Positions 7,468 through 14,890 of a stretch of 16,198 nt of DNA are shown one piece after another. The position numbers and the translations under genes were made by a program. Below the pieces are notes generated by a model that was not told the DNA's origin, made no database searches, and saw nothing but the letters and a program-made list of their open reading frames with translations. Source of the stretch: Cyanothece sp. UBA12306 (GTDB lineage: Bacteria; Cyanobacteriota; Cyanobacteriia; Cyanobacteriales; Microcystaceae); NCBI GenBank assembly GCA_003448685.1, contig DLXW01000123.1, positions 1,852-18,049 of the forward strand. The letters run 5' to 3'. How positions within the stretch are numbered: position 1 is the first letter of the stretch; every line of letters begins with the position of its first letter.

Positions 7468-7989
7468 ATGAATCGTTTTTCTGCTCTTTTTCAATTTATT
7501 GTCGGCTTTTTTGTGGGTGTTCTTCTTCTGGTTAGTGGAACCGCAGCCCTAGCTTATGTAGTGTTTTATCGTCTTAATATTGACCCTCCTAAACCTACCT
7601 TTGCCGAAGAAAAGCCAAAACCGAAAGAAACTACTAAATCTAAACCTAAAGCACAAGAAACTGCTAAAAAAACCAAGGAAGAAGTAGCAGCTAAAAAGCC
7701 TGAACCAGAACCCTCTCCTGAAGTGGAAGAAAACAAAGAAGAGGAAACCACTCAAGAGACTGAAGAATTACCCCAAGGCGCTTATAAAGCTTCTGTTAAC
7801 TGGCCTCAAGGGCTAAGTTTGCGGGCCGAACCTGGCCAAGATGCAGACAGAATTGGCGGTGTGGGTTACCAGTCAGAATTGATTATTTTGAAAACCAGTT
7901 CTGATGGAGACTGGCAAAAAGTTCGCCTCCCTAGAAGTGGACAAGAAGGTTGGGTTAAAGCCGGAAATGTGGATAAATTAGAAGATTGA
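7468..7989 (+). CDS. Membrane-anchored SH3b (SH3_3) domain protein
   Basis: This 173-residue protein begins with one hydrophobic segment (residues 8-34, FIVGFFVGVLLLVSGTAALA) that acts as membrane anchor or uncleaved signal. A Lys/Glu/Pro-rich low-complexity linker (about 38-102) follows, then one bacterial SH3 domain (about 104-170) with VNWPQGLSLRAEPG, LIILKTSSDGDWQKVRL and EGWVKAGN. Such domains typically bind cell-wall peptides or other periplasmic ligands, so the domain probably lies outside the cytoplasmic membrane. AAGGAA lies two bases before the ATG, a tight but usable ribosome site. It may form an operon with the Ycf46-type gene. The stop is followed within 10 bp by a strong hairpin shared with the convergent RluD gene. 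Confidence 0.9.
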   Translation: MNRFSALFQFIVGFFVGVLLLVSGTAALAYVVFYRLNIDPPKPTFAEEKPKPKETTKSKPKAQETAKKTKEEVAAKKPEPEPSPEVEENKEEETTQETEELPQGAYKASVNWPQGLSLRAEPGQDADRIGGVGYQSELIILKTSSDGDWQKVRLPRSGQEGWVKAGNVDKLED

Positions 7990-7996
7990 GGTCCAA

Positions 7997-8047
7997 TTAA
8001 GAGGAAGCTAAAATTGAGGTTAATTTTTGGTCTTAACTTCCTCTTAA
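7997..8047. terminator. Bidirectional hairpin between convergent genes
   Basis: TTAAGAGGAAG (7997-8007) is the exact reverse complement of 8037-8047. Inside the loop a second pair, AAAATT (8010-8015) and AATTTT (8022-8027), can extend the fold. The structure sits between the SH3b stop and the RluD stop; the right arm contains the RluD stop codon (8044-8046). It is well placed to end transcription from both sides, although the terminal T-run is short. Confidence 0.75.
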
Positions 8048-8985
8048 GTCGATTTTTGCCGCAGAACTGTCAAAAGCTTGGTCAATTCATCGGGTAAGGG
8101 GGCGATCGCCTCGACTGTTTCACCTGTTACTGGATGCTCTAAAATCAGTTTGTAGGCGTGTAATGCTTGTCCTGATAAATTAACCCCCACAGATTTACCA
8201 GAACTATAAACTCGATCACCCAATATGGGATGGCCAATATAGCTACTATGAACCCTAATCTGATGGGTTCGCCCCGTTTCTAGGCGAAATTCCATTAAAC
8301 TATAGTTACCCAATCTTTCGACAATTTTCCAGTGGGTGACAGCATCCCTTCCCCCTTTTTCTACTGGAACTACAGCCATTTTTTGGCGGTCTACTCGATG
8401 GCGACCAATGGGTAAATTAATTGTCCCTTGATTATGATTATTGTCTAATTTAGACTGAGGAACCCCATAAACCACCCCTAAATATTCCCGTCGCGCAGTT
8501 TTGGCTTTTAATTGTGCTTGCAAATGTTGATGGGCATAATCGGTTTTAGCAACGACGATCGCTCCTGTGGTATCTTTATCGAGGCGATGGACTATTCCTG
8601 GACGCTGTACTCCCCCAATTCCAGCTAAATTAGGGCAGTGATGCAGTAGGCCATGGACTAGGGTTCCTGTGGAGTGGCCGGGGGCTGGATGGACGACTAA
8701 ACCCGCAGCTTTGTTAATAATAATTAAGGAGTCATCTTCGTAGAGAATATCCAGGGGGATGGGTTCGGGTTTGAGTTCTAAGGGTTGGGGAGGAGGGACA
8801 AAAACCAGCAGATAATCCCCTTCATTGACTTTAGTTTTCTTGTTAGTACAAATTTGATTGTTAAGATGAATATTGCCCTGTTCTATTAGTTTTTGGAGAT
8901 GGGAACGGGACATCTGATCGAGTTGTTGGGATAACCAGCGATCAAGGCGATCGCCTTGATCATGAACGGTTAATTCAATTTCCAT
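8044..8985 (-). CDS. rluD: RluA-family 23S rRNA pseudouridine synthase (RluD type)
   Basis: This 313-residue protein has an N-terminal S4 RNA-binding domain (about 12-75, RLDRWLSQQL...RSHLQKLIEQGNI) and a PseudoU_synth_2 catalytic domain (about 85-300). The catalytic motif GIVHRLDKDTTG places the essential aspartate at Asp136; the RluA-family segments HPAPGH and ETGRTHQIRVH are also present. Length and architecture are those of RluD, which makes pseudouridines in helix 69 of 23S rRNA in E. coli; assignment to that site rather than another RluA-family target is inferred. The start ATG is only 39 bp from the divergent photosensor start; a minus-strand TATAAT (9013-9018) is a possible -10. HIP1 sites lie at 8102-8109 and 8947-8954, the latter within a 22-bp palindrome. 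Confidence 0.93.
   Translation of the reverse strand: MEIELTVHDQGDRLDRWLSQQLDQMSRSHLQKLIEQGNIHLNNQICTNKKTKVNEGDYLLVFVPPPQPLELKPEPIPLDILYEDDSLIIINKAAGLVVHPAPGHSTGTLVHGLLHHCPNLAGIGGVQRPGIVHRLDKDTTGAIVVAKTDYAHQHLQAQLKAKTARREYLGVVYGVPQSKLDNNHNQGTINLPIGRHRVDRQKMAVVPVEKGGRDAVTHWKIVERLGNYSLMEFRLETGRTHQIRVHSSYIGHPILGDRVYSSGKSVGVNLSGQALHAYKLILEHPVTGETVEAIAPLPDELTKLLTVLRQKST
8940..8961. repeat. 22-bp perfect palindrome around an HIP1 site
   Basis: The octamer GCGATCGC (8947-8954) is flanked symmetrically so that 8940-8961 is a perfect palindrome: ATCAAGGCGATCGCCTTGAT (8941-8960) plus an outer G/C pair. It encodes residues near the RluD N-terminus. Other full HIP1 octamers in the window start at 210, 5987, 8102, 13028, 14601 and 15876. 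HIP1 is a cyanobacterial genome signature whose function is not settled. Confidence 0.85.
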
Positions 8986-9024
8986 TATTACGCTGATTTA
9001 CATAACTAATTAATTATAACAATA

Positions 9025-10425
9025 ATGATGCTAAATTTATCTAGTATTAACCTCAATGATCATGAACAGTTTTATGTTCAATATCCAGGTTCTATTCAAT
9101 CCCATGGGGTACTTTTAGTTATTGATATTCAAACCCTTAATATTATTCAAGTTAGTGAGAATACTCAAGATTTTTTGGGTATTAAACCTAGGACTTTATT
9201 AGGTAAACCATTAAATTATTTGCTGTCTTCAAAAACTATTACAAATATACTGGGTTTTGTTGACAAAAACAATCATGAATATGTAGAAAAAATTAAGCTC
9301 AAAAGAAACCCCAAAAAACTTAAATTTCGAGGTATATTTCATACTATACAAGATAGTCTTATCTTGGAACTAGAACCTTTATCCCCAGAAGATAATAAAT
9401 CCTCAATTGAAATCTATAATTTATTCAGGAATTCTATCATCAATATTGAATTAACTAATAACTTAGAAGAAATTTTACAAATAATTACCCAAGAAGTCCG
9501 AAAAATAACTCAATTTGATCGAGTGTTAATCTATCGTTTTGAATTCGATAGTAGTGGTGTAGTTCTCGCTGAAGATAAACGTGAAGATATAGAAAGTTAT
9601 TTAGGATTACATTATCCTGCTTATGATATTCCCACTCCAGCAAGACAATTTTATAGTAGTAATTGGCTGAGAATTATTCCTAATGTCTTTTATCAACCTA
9701 TTCCCATTATTCCTCGTCAACATCCCCTGAGAAACGAAGAATTAGATTTAAGTCATGCCGTTTTAAGAAGCGTTTTTCCTTGTCATGTACAATACCTTAA
9801 AAATATGGGTGTTAGTGCTTCTATGTCCATCTCTATTATGAATGAAAGCAAACTTTGGGGATTGATAGCTTGTCATCATTATTCCCCCAAATATATTAGT
9901 TATGAAACTCGCAAAATATGTGAATTTTTGGGGCAATTTATTTCAGCAAAGTTACTCTATAAACAGGAAGAAAAATTTCGTGAATATCGTCGACAAATTC
10001 AACAAATACAAAGTCTGATTCGAGATGAATTAAACAAAAATTATAATTCAATTAGTAATGTATTTAATAAAAATAAAGGTCATCTCATCAATTTAACTCA
10101 CTCTCAAGGTTTAGCGATTTGCTTAGATGAAAAAATTAGTTTAATTGGAAAAACTCCTACCCAAGAACAAATTGAAGATCTGATTATAAATTTTTTAACC
10201 CCGCAAAAAATTGAAATATTTTATACAGATTCTTTAGAAAAAAATTACCCAAAAGCAGCAGAGTTTCAAAATAAAGCTTGTGGAATATTAGCCATATCTA
10301 TATTTTTAACCAATAGTAATTATCATATCATTTGGTTCAGAACAGAACAAGCCCATGAGGTAAAATGGGCAGGAAATCCTGATGATTTTACCGTGATTAG
10401 TGATGAACACAATATGACCCAATAG
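9025..10425 (+). CDS. Phytochrome-like photosensor (PAS-GAF-truncated PHY)
   Basis: This 466-residue protein has a phytochrome PAS domain (about 15-120; YPGSIQSHGVLLVID), a GAF domain (about 145-310) and a PHY domain (from about 325). The GAF has the DIP motif (Asp201-Ile-Pro) and FPCHVQYLKNMGV with Cys253-His254, the bilin-binding cysteine and its histidine in cyanobacterial phytochromes. No cysteine occurs in the PAS region, so a phycocyanobilin-type chromophore is expected. The chain reaches the PHY tongue (IIWFRTEQ...VKWAGNPDD, about 436-453) and then ends at HNMTQ-stop. The conserved PRxSF part of the tongue and all kinase domains are missing. The next ORF starts 7 bp on in another frame with the end of a HisKA domain, so this is probably the 5' half of a hybrid kinase gene broken by deletion. 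It may still fold as a photosensor, with altered dark state or output. Confidence 0.8.
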   Translation: MMLNLSSINLNDHEQFYVQYPGSIQSHGVLLVIDIQTLNIIQVSENTQDFLGIKPRTLLGKPLNYLLSSKTITNILGFVDKNNHEYVEKIKLKRNPKKLKFRGIFHTIQDSLILELEPLSPEDNKSSIEIYNLFRNSIINIELTNNLEEILQIITQEVRKITQFDRVLIYRFEFDSSGVVLAEDKREDIESYLGLHYPAYDIPTPARQFYSSNWLRIIPNVFYQPIPIIPRQHPLRNEELDLSHAVLRSVFPCHVQYLKNMGVSASMSISIMNESKLWGLIACHHYSPKYISYETRKICEFLGQFISAKLLYKQEEKFREYRRQIQQIQSLIRDELNKNYNSISNVFNKNKGHLINLTHSQGLAICLDEKISLIGKTPTQEQIEDLIINFLTPQKIEIFYTDSLEKNYPKAAEFQNKACGILAISIFLTNSNYHIIWFRTEQAHEVKWAGNPDDFTVISDEHNMTQ

Positions 10426-10435
10426 GATTAGAATG
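10409..10435 (+). other. Junction of the split phytochrome kinase gene
   Basis: Upstream the reading frame ends at TAG (10423-10425), with a second in-frame TAG at 10429-10431. The downstream frame is shifted by one base and opens at ATG 10433. The downstream protein starts MSRIEAGQ, which normally lies near the end of HisKA, about 80 residues after the H-box. The bases TTAGAATGTC around the start look like a slightly damaged codon run for Leu-Glu-Met-Ser, as expected within an uninterrupted kinase. AGGA (10424-10427) sits five bases before the ATG and could serve as a new ribosome site. Confidence 0.6.
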
Positions 10436-11683
10436 TCTCGCATTGAAGCAGGACAAATAACCTTGCATCAAACTTGTTTTAATCTTCATCAATTGATTAA
10501 ATCAGTTCAAGAACTCCTCACCATGAAAGCTGTATCCAAAGGATTAGAATTAAGGGTACATCAAGATGAAGAATTGCCTAGATATATAGAGGGAGATCAA
10601 AGCAAATTTAGACAAATAATAGTTAACTTAGTAGGTAATGCCATTAAATTTACCCCTGTGGGTCATGTTGACTTAGATTTATCGGTCTTATCCTATGAAA
10701 TTAAGTCTAGGGAAATTATACTACAAGTAGAAGTTAAGGATACGGGAATAGGAATACCAAAAGATGATTTAGACAGTATTTTTGAGGCTTTTAAACAAAC
10801 CGAAGATGCTATTCAATTCAAAGAAGGAACTGGTTTAGGATTATCTATTAGTCGCCAATTTGCTCGTTTAATGGGAGGAGATATTACTGTAGTAAGTCAA
10901 CTAGGTCAAGGCTCTACTTTTACCTGTATAATTAAAATGATGATGCCGACAAAAATCGCAGAAGTTGTGCAAAAACAGTCAAAACGGGTTATTGGTTTAG
11001 AAGCATCACAACCGCAATATCGAATTTTAGTAGTGGAAGATGTGAGAAATAATCAACTCTTGATGATCAAAATGTTAGATGCTGCGGGTTTTCAAGTACG
11101 TTCAGCTAATAATGGAGAAGAAGCATTGACAATTTGGCAAAAATGGCAACCTCAGTTAATTTGGATGGATATGAGAATGCCTATCATGGATGGTTATGAA
11201 GCAAGTCGTCAAATTCGCGCACAAGAAGCAAATAACCCCAATTTACCAAATCCTGTTACTATTATTGCTTTAACGGCTACGGCATTTGATGAAGAAAAAG
11301 AAGCCATTTTAGCAGTAGGATGTAATGATTTTGTTAGTAAACCTTTTCAAGAAGAAGTAATTTTTGAAATGATGCAAAAATATCTAGGAGTTAAGTATAT
11401 TTATGAAGATACTACCCCAATATTATCCTTGCCTTCTACCTTAAATCAATTGGAATTTGAACAATTAAAAACTGAACTTAGCAAAATGCCAAAAACCTGG
11501 ATTAATCAACTTTATCAAGGGGGTTTAAGTGCGAGGGAAAAAAGACTGAATACTTTAATTCAAGAAATTCCCTCTGAATATTCATTTTTGGCAGAATATC
11601 TCAGTAAAATGGTCAATAAACTGGCCTTTGAAGAAATTGTTAATTTAACGAAGGAAATTGCCGATGGAGACACTCAATTCTAG
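10433..11683 (+). CDS. HATPase-REC fragment of hybrid kinase, lacking HisKA
   Basis: This 416-residue ORF encodes the rest of a hybrid sensor kinase. It begins within the last turn of HisKA (MSRIEAGQITL), followed by a HATPase domain (about 50-170) with the N box NLVGNAIKFTP (65-75), G1 DTGIGIP (103-109), F box IFEAFKQTE and G2 GTGLGLSIS (132-140). A receiver domain (about 196-318) has Asp246 (WMDMRMP), Thr281 and Lys303 (SKPF). A helical C-terminal segment (about 335-410, LKTELSKMPKTWINQLYQG) of the kind that ends many cyanobacterial hybrid kinases follows; it has no histidine, so it is not an obvious Hpt. With no H-box it cannot autophosphorylate by the normal route. It may be a pseudogene piece, or a translated ATP-binding/receiver protein coupled to the photosensor upstream. 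The last 20 bases overlap the next gene. Confidence 0.75.
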   Translation: MSRIEAGQITLHQTCFNLHQLIKSVQELLTMKAVSKGLELRVHQDEELPRYIEGDQSKFRQIIVNLVGNAIKFTPVGHVDLDLSVLSYEIKSREIILQVEVKDTGIGIPKDDLDSIFEAFKQTEDAIQFKEGTGLGLSISRQFARLMGGDITVVSQLGQGSTFTCIIKMMMPTKIAEVVQKQSKRVIGLEASQPQYRILVVEDVRNNQLLMIKMLDAAGFQVRSANNGEEALTIWQKWQPQLIWMDMRMPIMDGYEASRQIRAQEANNPNLPNPVTIIALTATAFDEEKEAILAVGCNDFVSKPFQEEVIFEMMQKYLGVKYIYEDTTPILSLPSTLNQLEFEQLKTELSKMPKTWINQLYQGGLSAREKRLNTLIQEIPSEYSFLAEYLSKMVNKLAFEEIVNLTKEIADGDTQF

Positions 11684-12791
11684 TCAATGGGATATTCTAA
11701 TTGTTGATGATATTCCAGAAAACTTACAACTATTGTTTACCATTTTAACGGAACAGGGTTATGAAGTGCGACGGGTTTTAAATGGAAAACAAGCTTTGAA
11801 TGTTGTGAGAACAGAACCCCCAGATTTAATCTTACTAGATGTTAAAATGCCTGAGTTAGATGGATATCAAGTTTGTCAACAACTCAAAGCAGAACAAAAA
11901 ACTCGGGATATTCCAGTCATTTTTTTGAGTGCTTTAAATGATTCTTTTGATAAAGTTAAGGCTTTTAAAGTCGGAGGAATAGATTATATTAGTAAACCTT
12001 TTCAATTAGAAGAAGTGATTATTAGGGTAGAAAGTCAGCTAGATTTGTTAAAAATGCACAGGGAAATTGAACAAAAAAATGCTGAATTAGTTTCACTTAA
12101 TCAAGATTTAAATGCTTTTAGTTATAGAATTTCTCATGATTTAAAGAATCATATCAATCTGATCAATAATTACACATATTTACTGATTGAAAAATATGCC
12201 AAGCAATTAGATCAAAAAGGAAAACAATATTTGAACACCATTGAGGAAGAAGGGTTACGGATGCAGGAAATAATTGAAGATTTATTACGTTTAGCTGAAT
12301 CTCAATATATCCAAATTACCTTTGATCCTATTAATTTAAGTTTAATCGCTCAAGAAATTATTACTAAGTTACAAGAACAAAATCCTCAACAAAAGAGAGA
12401 ATTTATAGTCACTCCTGATGTTTATTCCCTAGGAGATCCAGGATTAATTAAAATTGCTTTAGAAAACTTATTAGAAAATGCCTATAAATATACAGCAAAA
12501 ACACCAGAACCTCGGATTGAATTTGGTAAGGTAGAAAAAAATAAACAAGATGTGTATTTTGTCAGGGATAATGGAGTGGGATTTGATCCCGAAAAAGCTG
12601 ATCAATTATTTACTCCATTTCACCGTCTACATAGTGAGGAAGAATTCACCGGTACAGGAATTGGTTTAGCTACAGTTCACCGAATTATTCAACGTCATGG
12701 TGGTCAAATTTGGTACGAAGCAGCAGTTAATCAAGGTGCAACATTTTATTTTACTTTGACTGACGCAAGAGAATCTAAAGGATTTTTTTGA
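11664..12791 (+). CDS. REC-HisKA-HATPase histidine kinase
   Basis: The chosen ATG at 11664 gives 375 residues and has AAGGAA at 11651-11656, seven bases upstream; a TTG at 11658 is less likely. An N-terminal receiver domain (about 9-122) carries Asp59 (LLDVKMP) and Lys111 (SKPF). A short coiled coil (about 130-148) leads to HisKA with the phospho-acceptor His158 in SYRISHDLKN; the usual Arg/Pro after the H-box is replaced by Lys-Asn-His. HATPase follows with N box LLENAYKYT (Asn272), G1 DNGVGFD (302-308) and G2 GTGIGLA (330-336). There is no membrane segment, so it is cytoplasmic. The start overlaps the preceding gene by 20 bp, which implies translational coupling and one phototransduction operon. 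It is the only kinase in the cluster with a visible acceptor histidine. Its 3' end overlaps the convergent lipoprotein gene by 46 bp. Confidence 0.9.
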   Translation: METLNSSQWDILIVDDIPENLQLLFTILTEQGYEVRRVLNGKQALNVVRTEPPDLILLDVKMPELDGYQVCQQLKAEQKTRDIPVIFLSALNDSFDKVKAFKVGGIDYISKPFQLEEVIIRVESQLDLLKMHREIEQKNAELVSLNQDLNAFSYRISHDLKNHINLINNYTYLLIEKYAKQLDQKGKQYLNTIEEEGLRMQEIIEDLLRLAESQYIQITFDPINLSLIAQEIITKLQEQNPQQKREFIVTPDVYSLGDPGLIKIALENLLENAYKYTAKTPEPRIEFGKVEKNKQDVYFVRDNGVGFDPEKADQLFTPFHRLHSEEEFTGTGIGLATVHRIIQRHGGQIWYEAAVNQGATFYFTLTDARESKGFF

Positions 12792-14323
12792 ACTTGTTGA
12801 GGTTTTTGGACTGGAATAATAGTTAAATAGGGATTGAGTAAATTATCATCAACCCAGGCCGAATAATATTTAACTTCGGTGGTATTTTTGGTCAAGTTAA
12901 TTAAGTCTAAATCCCCCCGAATAGCATAGTTTTCTGGTCTTGATTGCTGAGGAATATTCCAGGTACTAATTCCTGTAGGACCTCCACCAAAACTATTAAG
13001 AGAAACCCCATCAAAAGGACGAATAAAGCGATCGCCTGACCATTGCCAATCTTTTCCTATCCAATACACAGGAGACTGCCAATCCTCGGGATTACGAGAA
13101 TCATGATAAAATTCTTGCCAAGACCTTACTCCTTGGTCTTTTAAACTAATAGTCAAACCAGGTTGATAAACCACTTCATAACGTCCTAGATCTTTCTCCT
13201 GGTCAAAAGAAGACCACCATAAAACCTCCACAGTTTCTTCTGTCTCACCCTGTGGTGTATCACTCGGTTTGAGAGTAGTTTTCGCAGTTGATGCTAATAA
13301 ACTAGGATAGAGATTAAACTCTTCATTAGGCAACTTTGCTTGCAAACTAAACTGCCAACATTGCCAACTTTGATCAGTATCGATAGATTGCCATTTCACT
13401 TCACATAAACCATTTCCCGTTCCTACCCACAGCAATTGATCATCGAGGTGTAACTGATGGGGAATTGACCCAATTAGGGGACTATTGCGGTGATGATAGA
13501 TTTTCAAAGATTTGGTGTCAGGACGGTAGGCCACCAGTCCCATTCCTGGTAAATAGGGGTTACCTTCCCCACTCATTTGGGTCGCCATCCAAAAAATGGG
13601 TTGTTCTGGTTCCCCTGCAATGACGAGATCTTTAATTTGTTGTTTGGCTAATTTTGCCGGTTGAATCAGCTTAATTTTATCGGTTTTCGGGTCATAACTA
13701 GCAATAGTGGCAATCCCTCCATTACCTTCTCCTTGTTCGGGGGAAATAGACCAATAGAGGCGATTATTATAGATGATACTAGCAGTAATACTAGGGATTC
13801 CCAGTTGAATACCTGTTTTTTTCTCCTTGACCTGTTCTAAAGTGTATAAAGTCTGGCGTTGGGGTTCAGTTTCTTCGGGTTTAATCAGTTCTAAAACCAC
13901 CTGTTTTGGTTCAGTTTGGAAATCAGGAAAGGGATTAGGGTCAAGCAGAACGCGATATTGATAGGTTTTACCGTCCAATTCCAAGGTTTGGTAAGGGGGA
14001 TCACCAAGGCGAATTAAGGCGGCTTCATAGTCCTTAGGAGGCGGTTCTGGAGGCTGATAGGTTCCTGGTTGCACTATCCAAGTTTGATTAGGACGACAGA
14101 AGATCAAGTCATATTTGAGGGTCTGAAAGGTGATGGTATCTTCTGTAGCTAGAATGTCGACACTTTGTAAATTGTTATAAAAGTCATGTTCTGAACTTAC
14201 TTGAAACGAAGGGGGTGATGTTGGTGGAGTAGGACAGTTAGCAAAATCTCCGGTTGCTTGTTCAGTGGAATTACAACCATTAATTAACCAAGTAATAGCT
14301 ACAAGACTGATGATTCGTTTCAT
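12746..14323 (-). CDS. Uncharacterised lipoprotein, possible beta-propeller
   Basis: I do not recognise this 525-residue protein as a named family. It starts with a classic lipoprotein signal, MKRIISLVAITWLINGC, with Cys17 as the lipid site. The Pro-rich segment that follows (PTPPTSPP) is typical of a tether. The mature part is rich in Trp, Gly and beta strands; LLWVGTGNGLCEV (297-309) and repeated YDPKTDKIKLI / YRPDTKSLKIY segments look like blades of a propeller. GAGGAAAATC before the ATG is a good ribosome site. It lies 20 bp downstream of the small membrane-protein gene on the same strand, so the two form an operon and may act together at the cell envelope. Its last 46 bp overlap the kinase gene, so its final residues (SLASVKVK) are encoded opposite the kinase's C-terminus. 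It carries an HIP1 site (13028-13035). Confidence 0.75.
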   Translation of the reverse strand: MKRIISLVAITWLINGCNSTEQATGDFANCPTPPTSPPSFQVSSEHDFYNNLQSVDILATEDTITFQTLKYDLIFCRPNQTWIVQPGTYQPPEPPPKDYEAALIRLGDPPYQTLELDGKTYQYRVLLDPNPFPDFQTEPKQVVLELIKPEETEPQRQTLYTLEQVKEKKTGIQLGIPSITASIIYNNRLYWSISPEQGEGNGGIATIASYDPKTDKIKLIQPAKLAKQQIKDLVIAGEPEQPIFWMATQMSGEGNPYLPGMGLVAYRPDTKSLKIYHHRNSPLIGSIPHQLHLDDQLLWVGTGNGLCEVKWQSIDTDQSWQCWQFSLQAKLPNEEFNLYPSLLASTAKTTLKPSDTPQGETEETVEVLWWSSFDQEKDLGRYEVVYQPGLTISLKDQGVRSWQEFYHDSRNPEDWQSPVYWIGKDWQWSGDRFIRPFDGVSLNSFGGGPTGISTWNIPQQSRPENYAIRGDLDLINLTKNTTEVKYYSAWVDDNLLNPYLTIIPVQKPQQVQKNPLDSLASVKVK

Positions 14324-14343
14324 GATTTTCCTCTTTTTTAAAC

Positions 14344-14793
14344 TCAGCTATTTTTTAGTTGTTCTAAGTAGTTTAACCATTTGGCAGCCAAAGGAATTTC
14401 AGTAAAGGGAATTTTGATCGATTTAATCTGTTCTACAACTACTTCTGATGTGCTTAAAGAAGATTCATCGAGAGTTAATATAAATTCTAACTTGGGAGTT
14501 CCTTTAGTAGGTAAAGCATTAATATCTACAGGTTTATCGTTGACTAATAGACGAATCTCAGTTACGTCTTCTAAAGAAAAGGAGGGTAAATCAGTAGGAA
14601 GCGATCGCTTTGGTTTGCCCCACGTTAATTGTTTCCCTTTAACACCAATGATGGCATAAATATCATATTTAGCTTGCTCAAAGTTTTCTGCCCATTGACG
14701 ATAGGCTTCTAATTTTTGGTATTCATTCCAACCACTCCAAGCTAACCCAAAAAACATGATTAGTAAAGGTAGCCACAAAAGACCGCGTTCCAT
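14344..14793 (-). CDS. Small membrane-anchored protein of unknown function
   Basis: This 149-residue protein has one N-terminal membrane segment (about residues 4-21, GLLWLPLLIMFFGLAW) followed by an extracytoplasmic region with a short helix (EAYRQWAENFEQAKYDIY) and a beta-rich part. I do not recognise a family. The start is supported by the position of the hydrophobic segment and by a promoter 26 bp upstream. It is the first gene of a two-gene operon with the lipoprotein gene 20 bp downstream, which suggests a shared envelope-associated role. It contains an HIP1 site (14601-14608). Confidence 0.75.
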   Translation of the reverse strand: MERGLLWLPLLIMFFGLAWSGWNEYQKLEAYRQWAENFEQAKYDIYAIIGVKGKQLTWGKPKRSLPTDLPSFSLEDVTEIRLLVNDKPVDINALPTKGTPKLEFILTLDESSLSTSEVVVEQIKSIKIPFTEIPLAAKWLNYLEQLKNS

Positions 14794-14818
14794 CTTGCTA
14801 ATAATTATAAATTTTTAC

Positions 14819-14847
14819 ATTATACTTAATTATACTCGAATGTTTAA
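14819..14847 (-). promoter_or_regulatory. Sigma70-like promoter for the envelope-protein operon
   Basis: On the minus strand TTAAAC (14842-14847) and a perfect TATAAT (14819-14824) are separated by 17 bp. The -10 lies 25 bases upstream of the ATG at 14793, giving a short leader. Spacing is ideal and the -35 is a partial match. Confidence 0.55.
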
Positions 14848-14890
14848 TTGATAATAATGATTGACATTTATTAAGTAGATAAGCGATTGT

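Noticed and set aside
7549..7755. Open frames on the minus strand opposite the SH3b linker
   Set aside because: They are Phe/Ser/Arg-rich mirror translations of the Lys/Glu/Pro-rich linker, with no ribosome site or domain.
8957..9067. Direct repeat TGATCATGAAC at 8957-8967 and 9057-9067, exactly 100 bp apart
   Set aside because: Each copy lies within the coding start of a different gene (rluD and the photosensor) on opposite strands and fits ordinary codons; coincidence is likely.
14381..14659. A 92-codon plus-strand frame opposite the small membrane-protein gene
   Set aside because: The minus-strand gene has a membrane segment, a promoter and operon context; the plus-strand frame has none of these.
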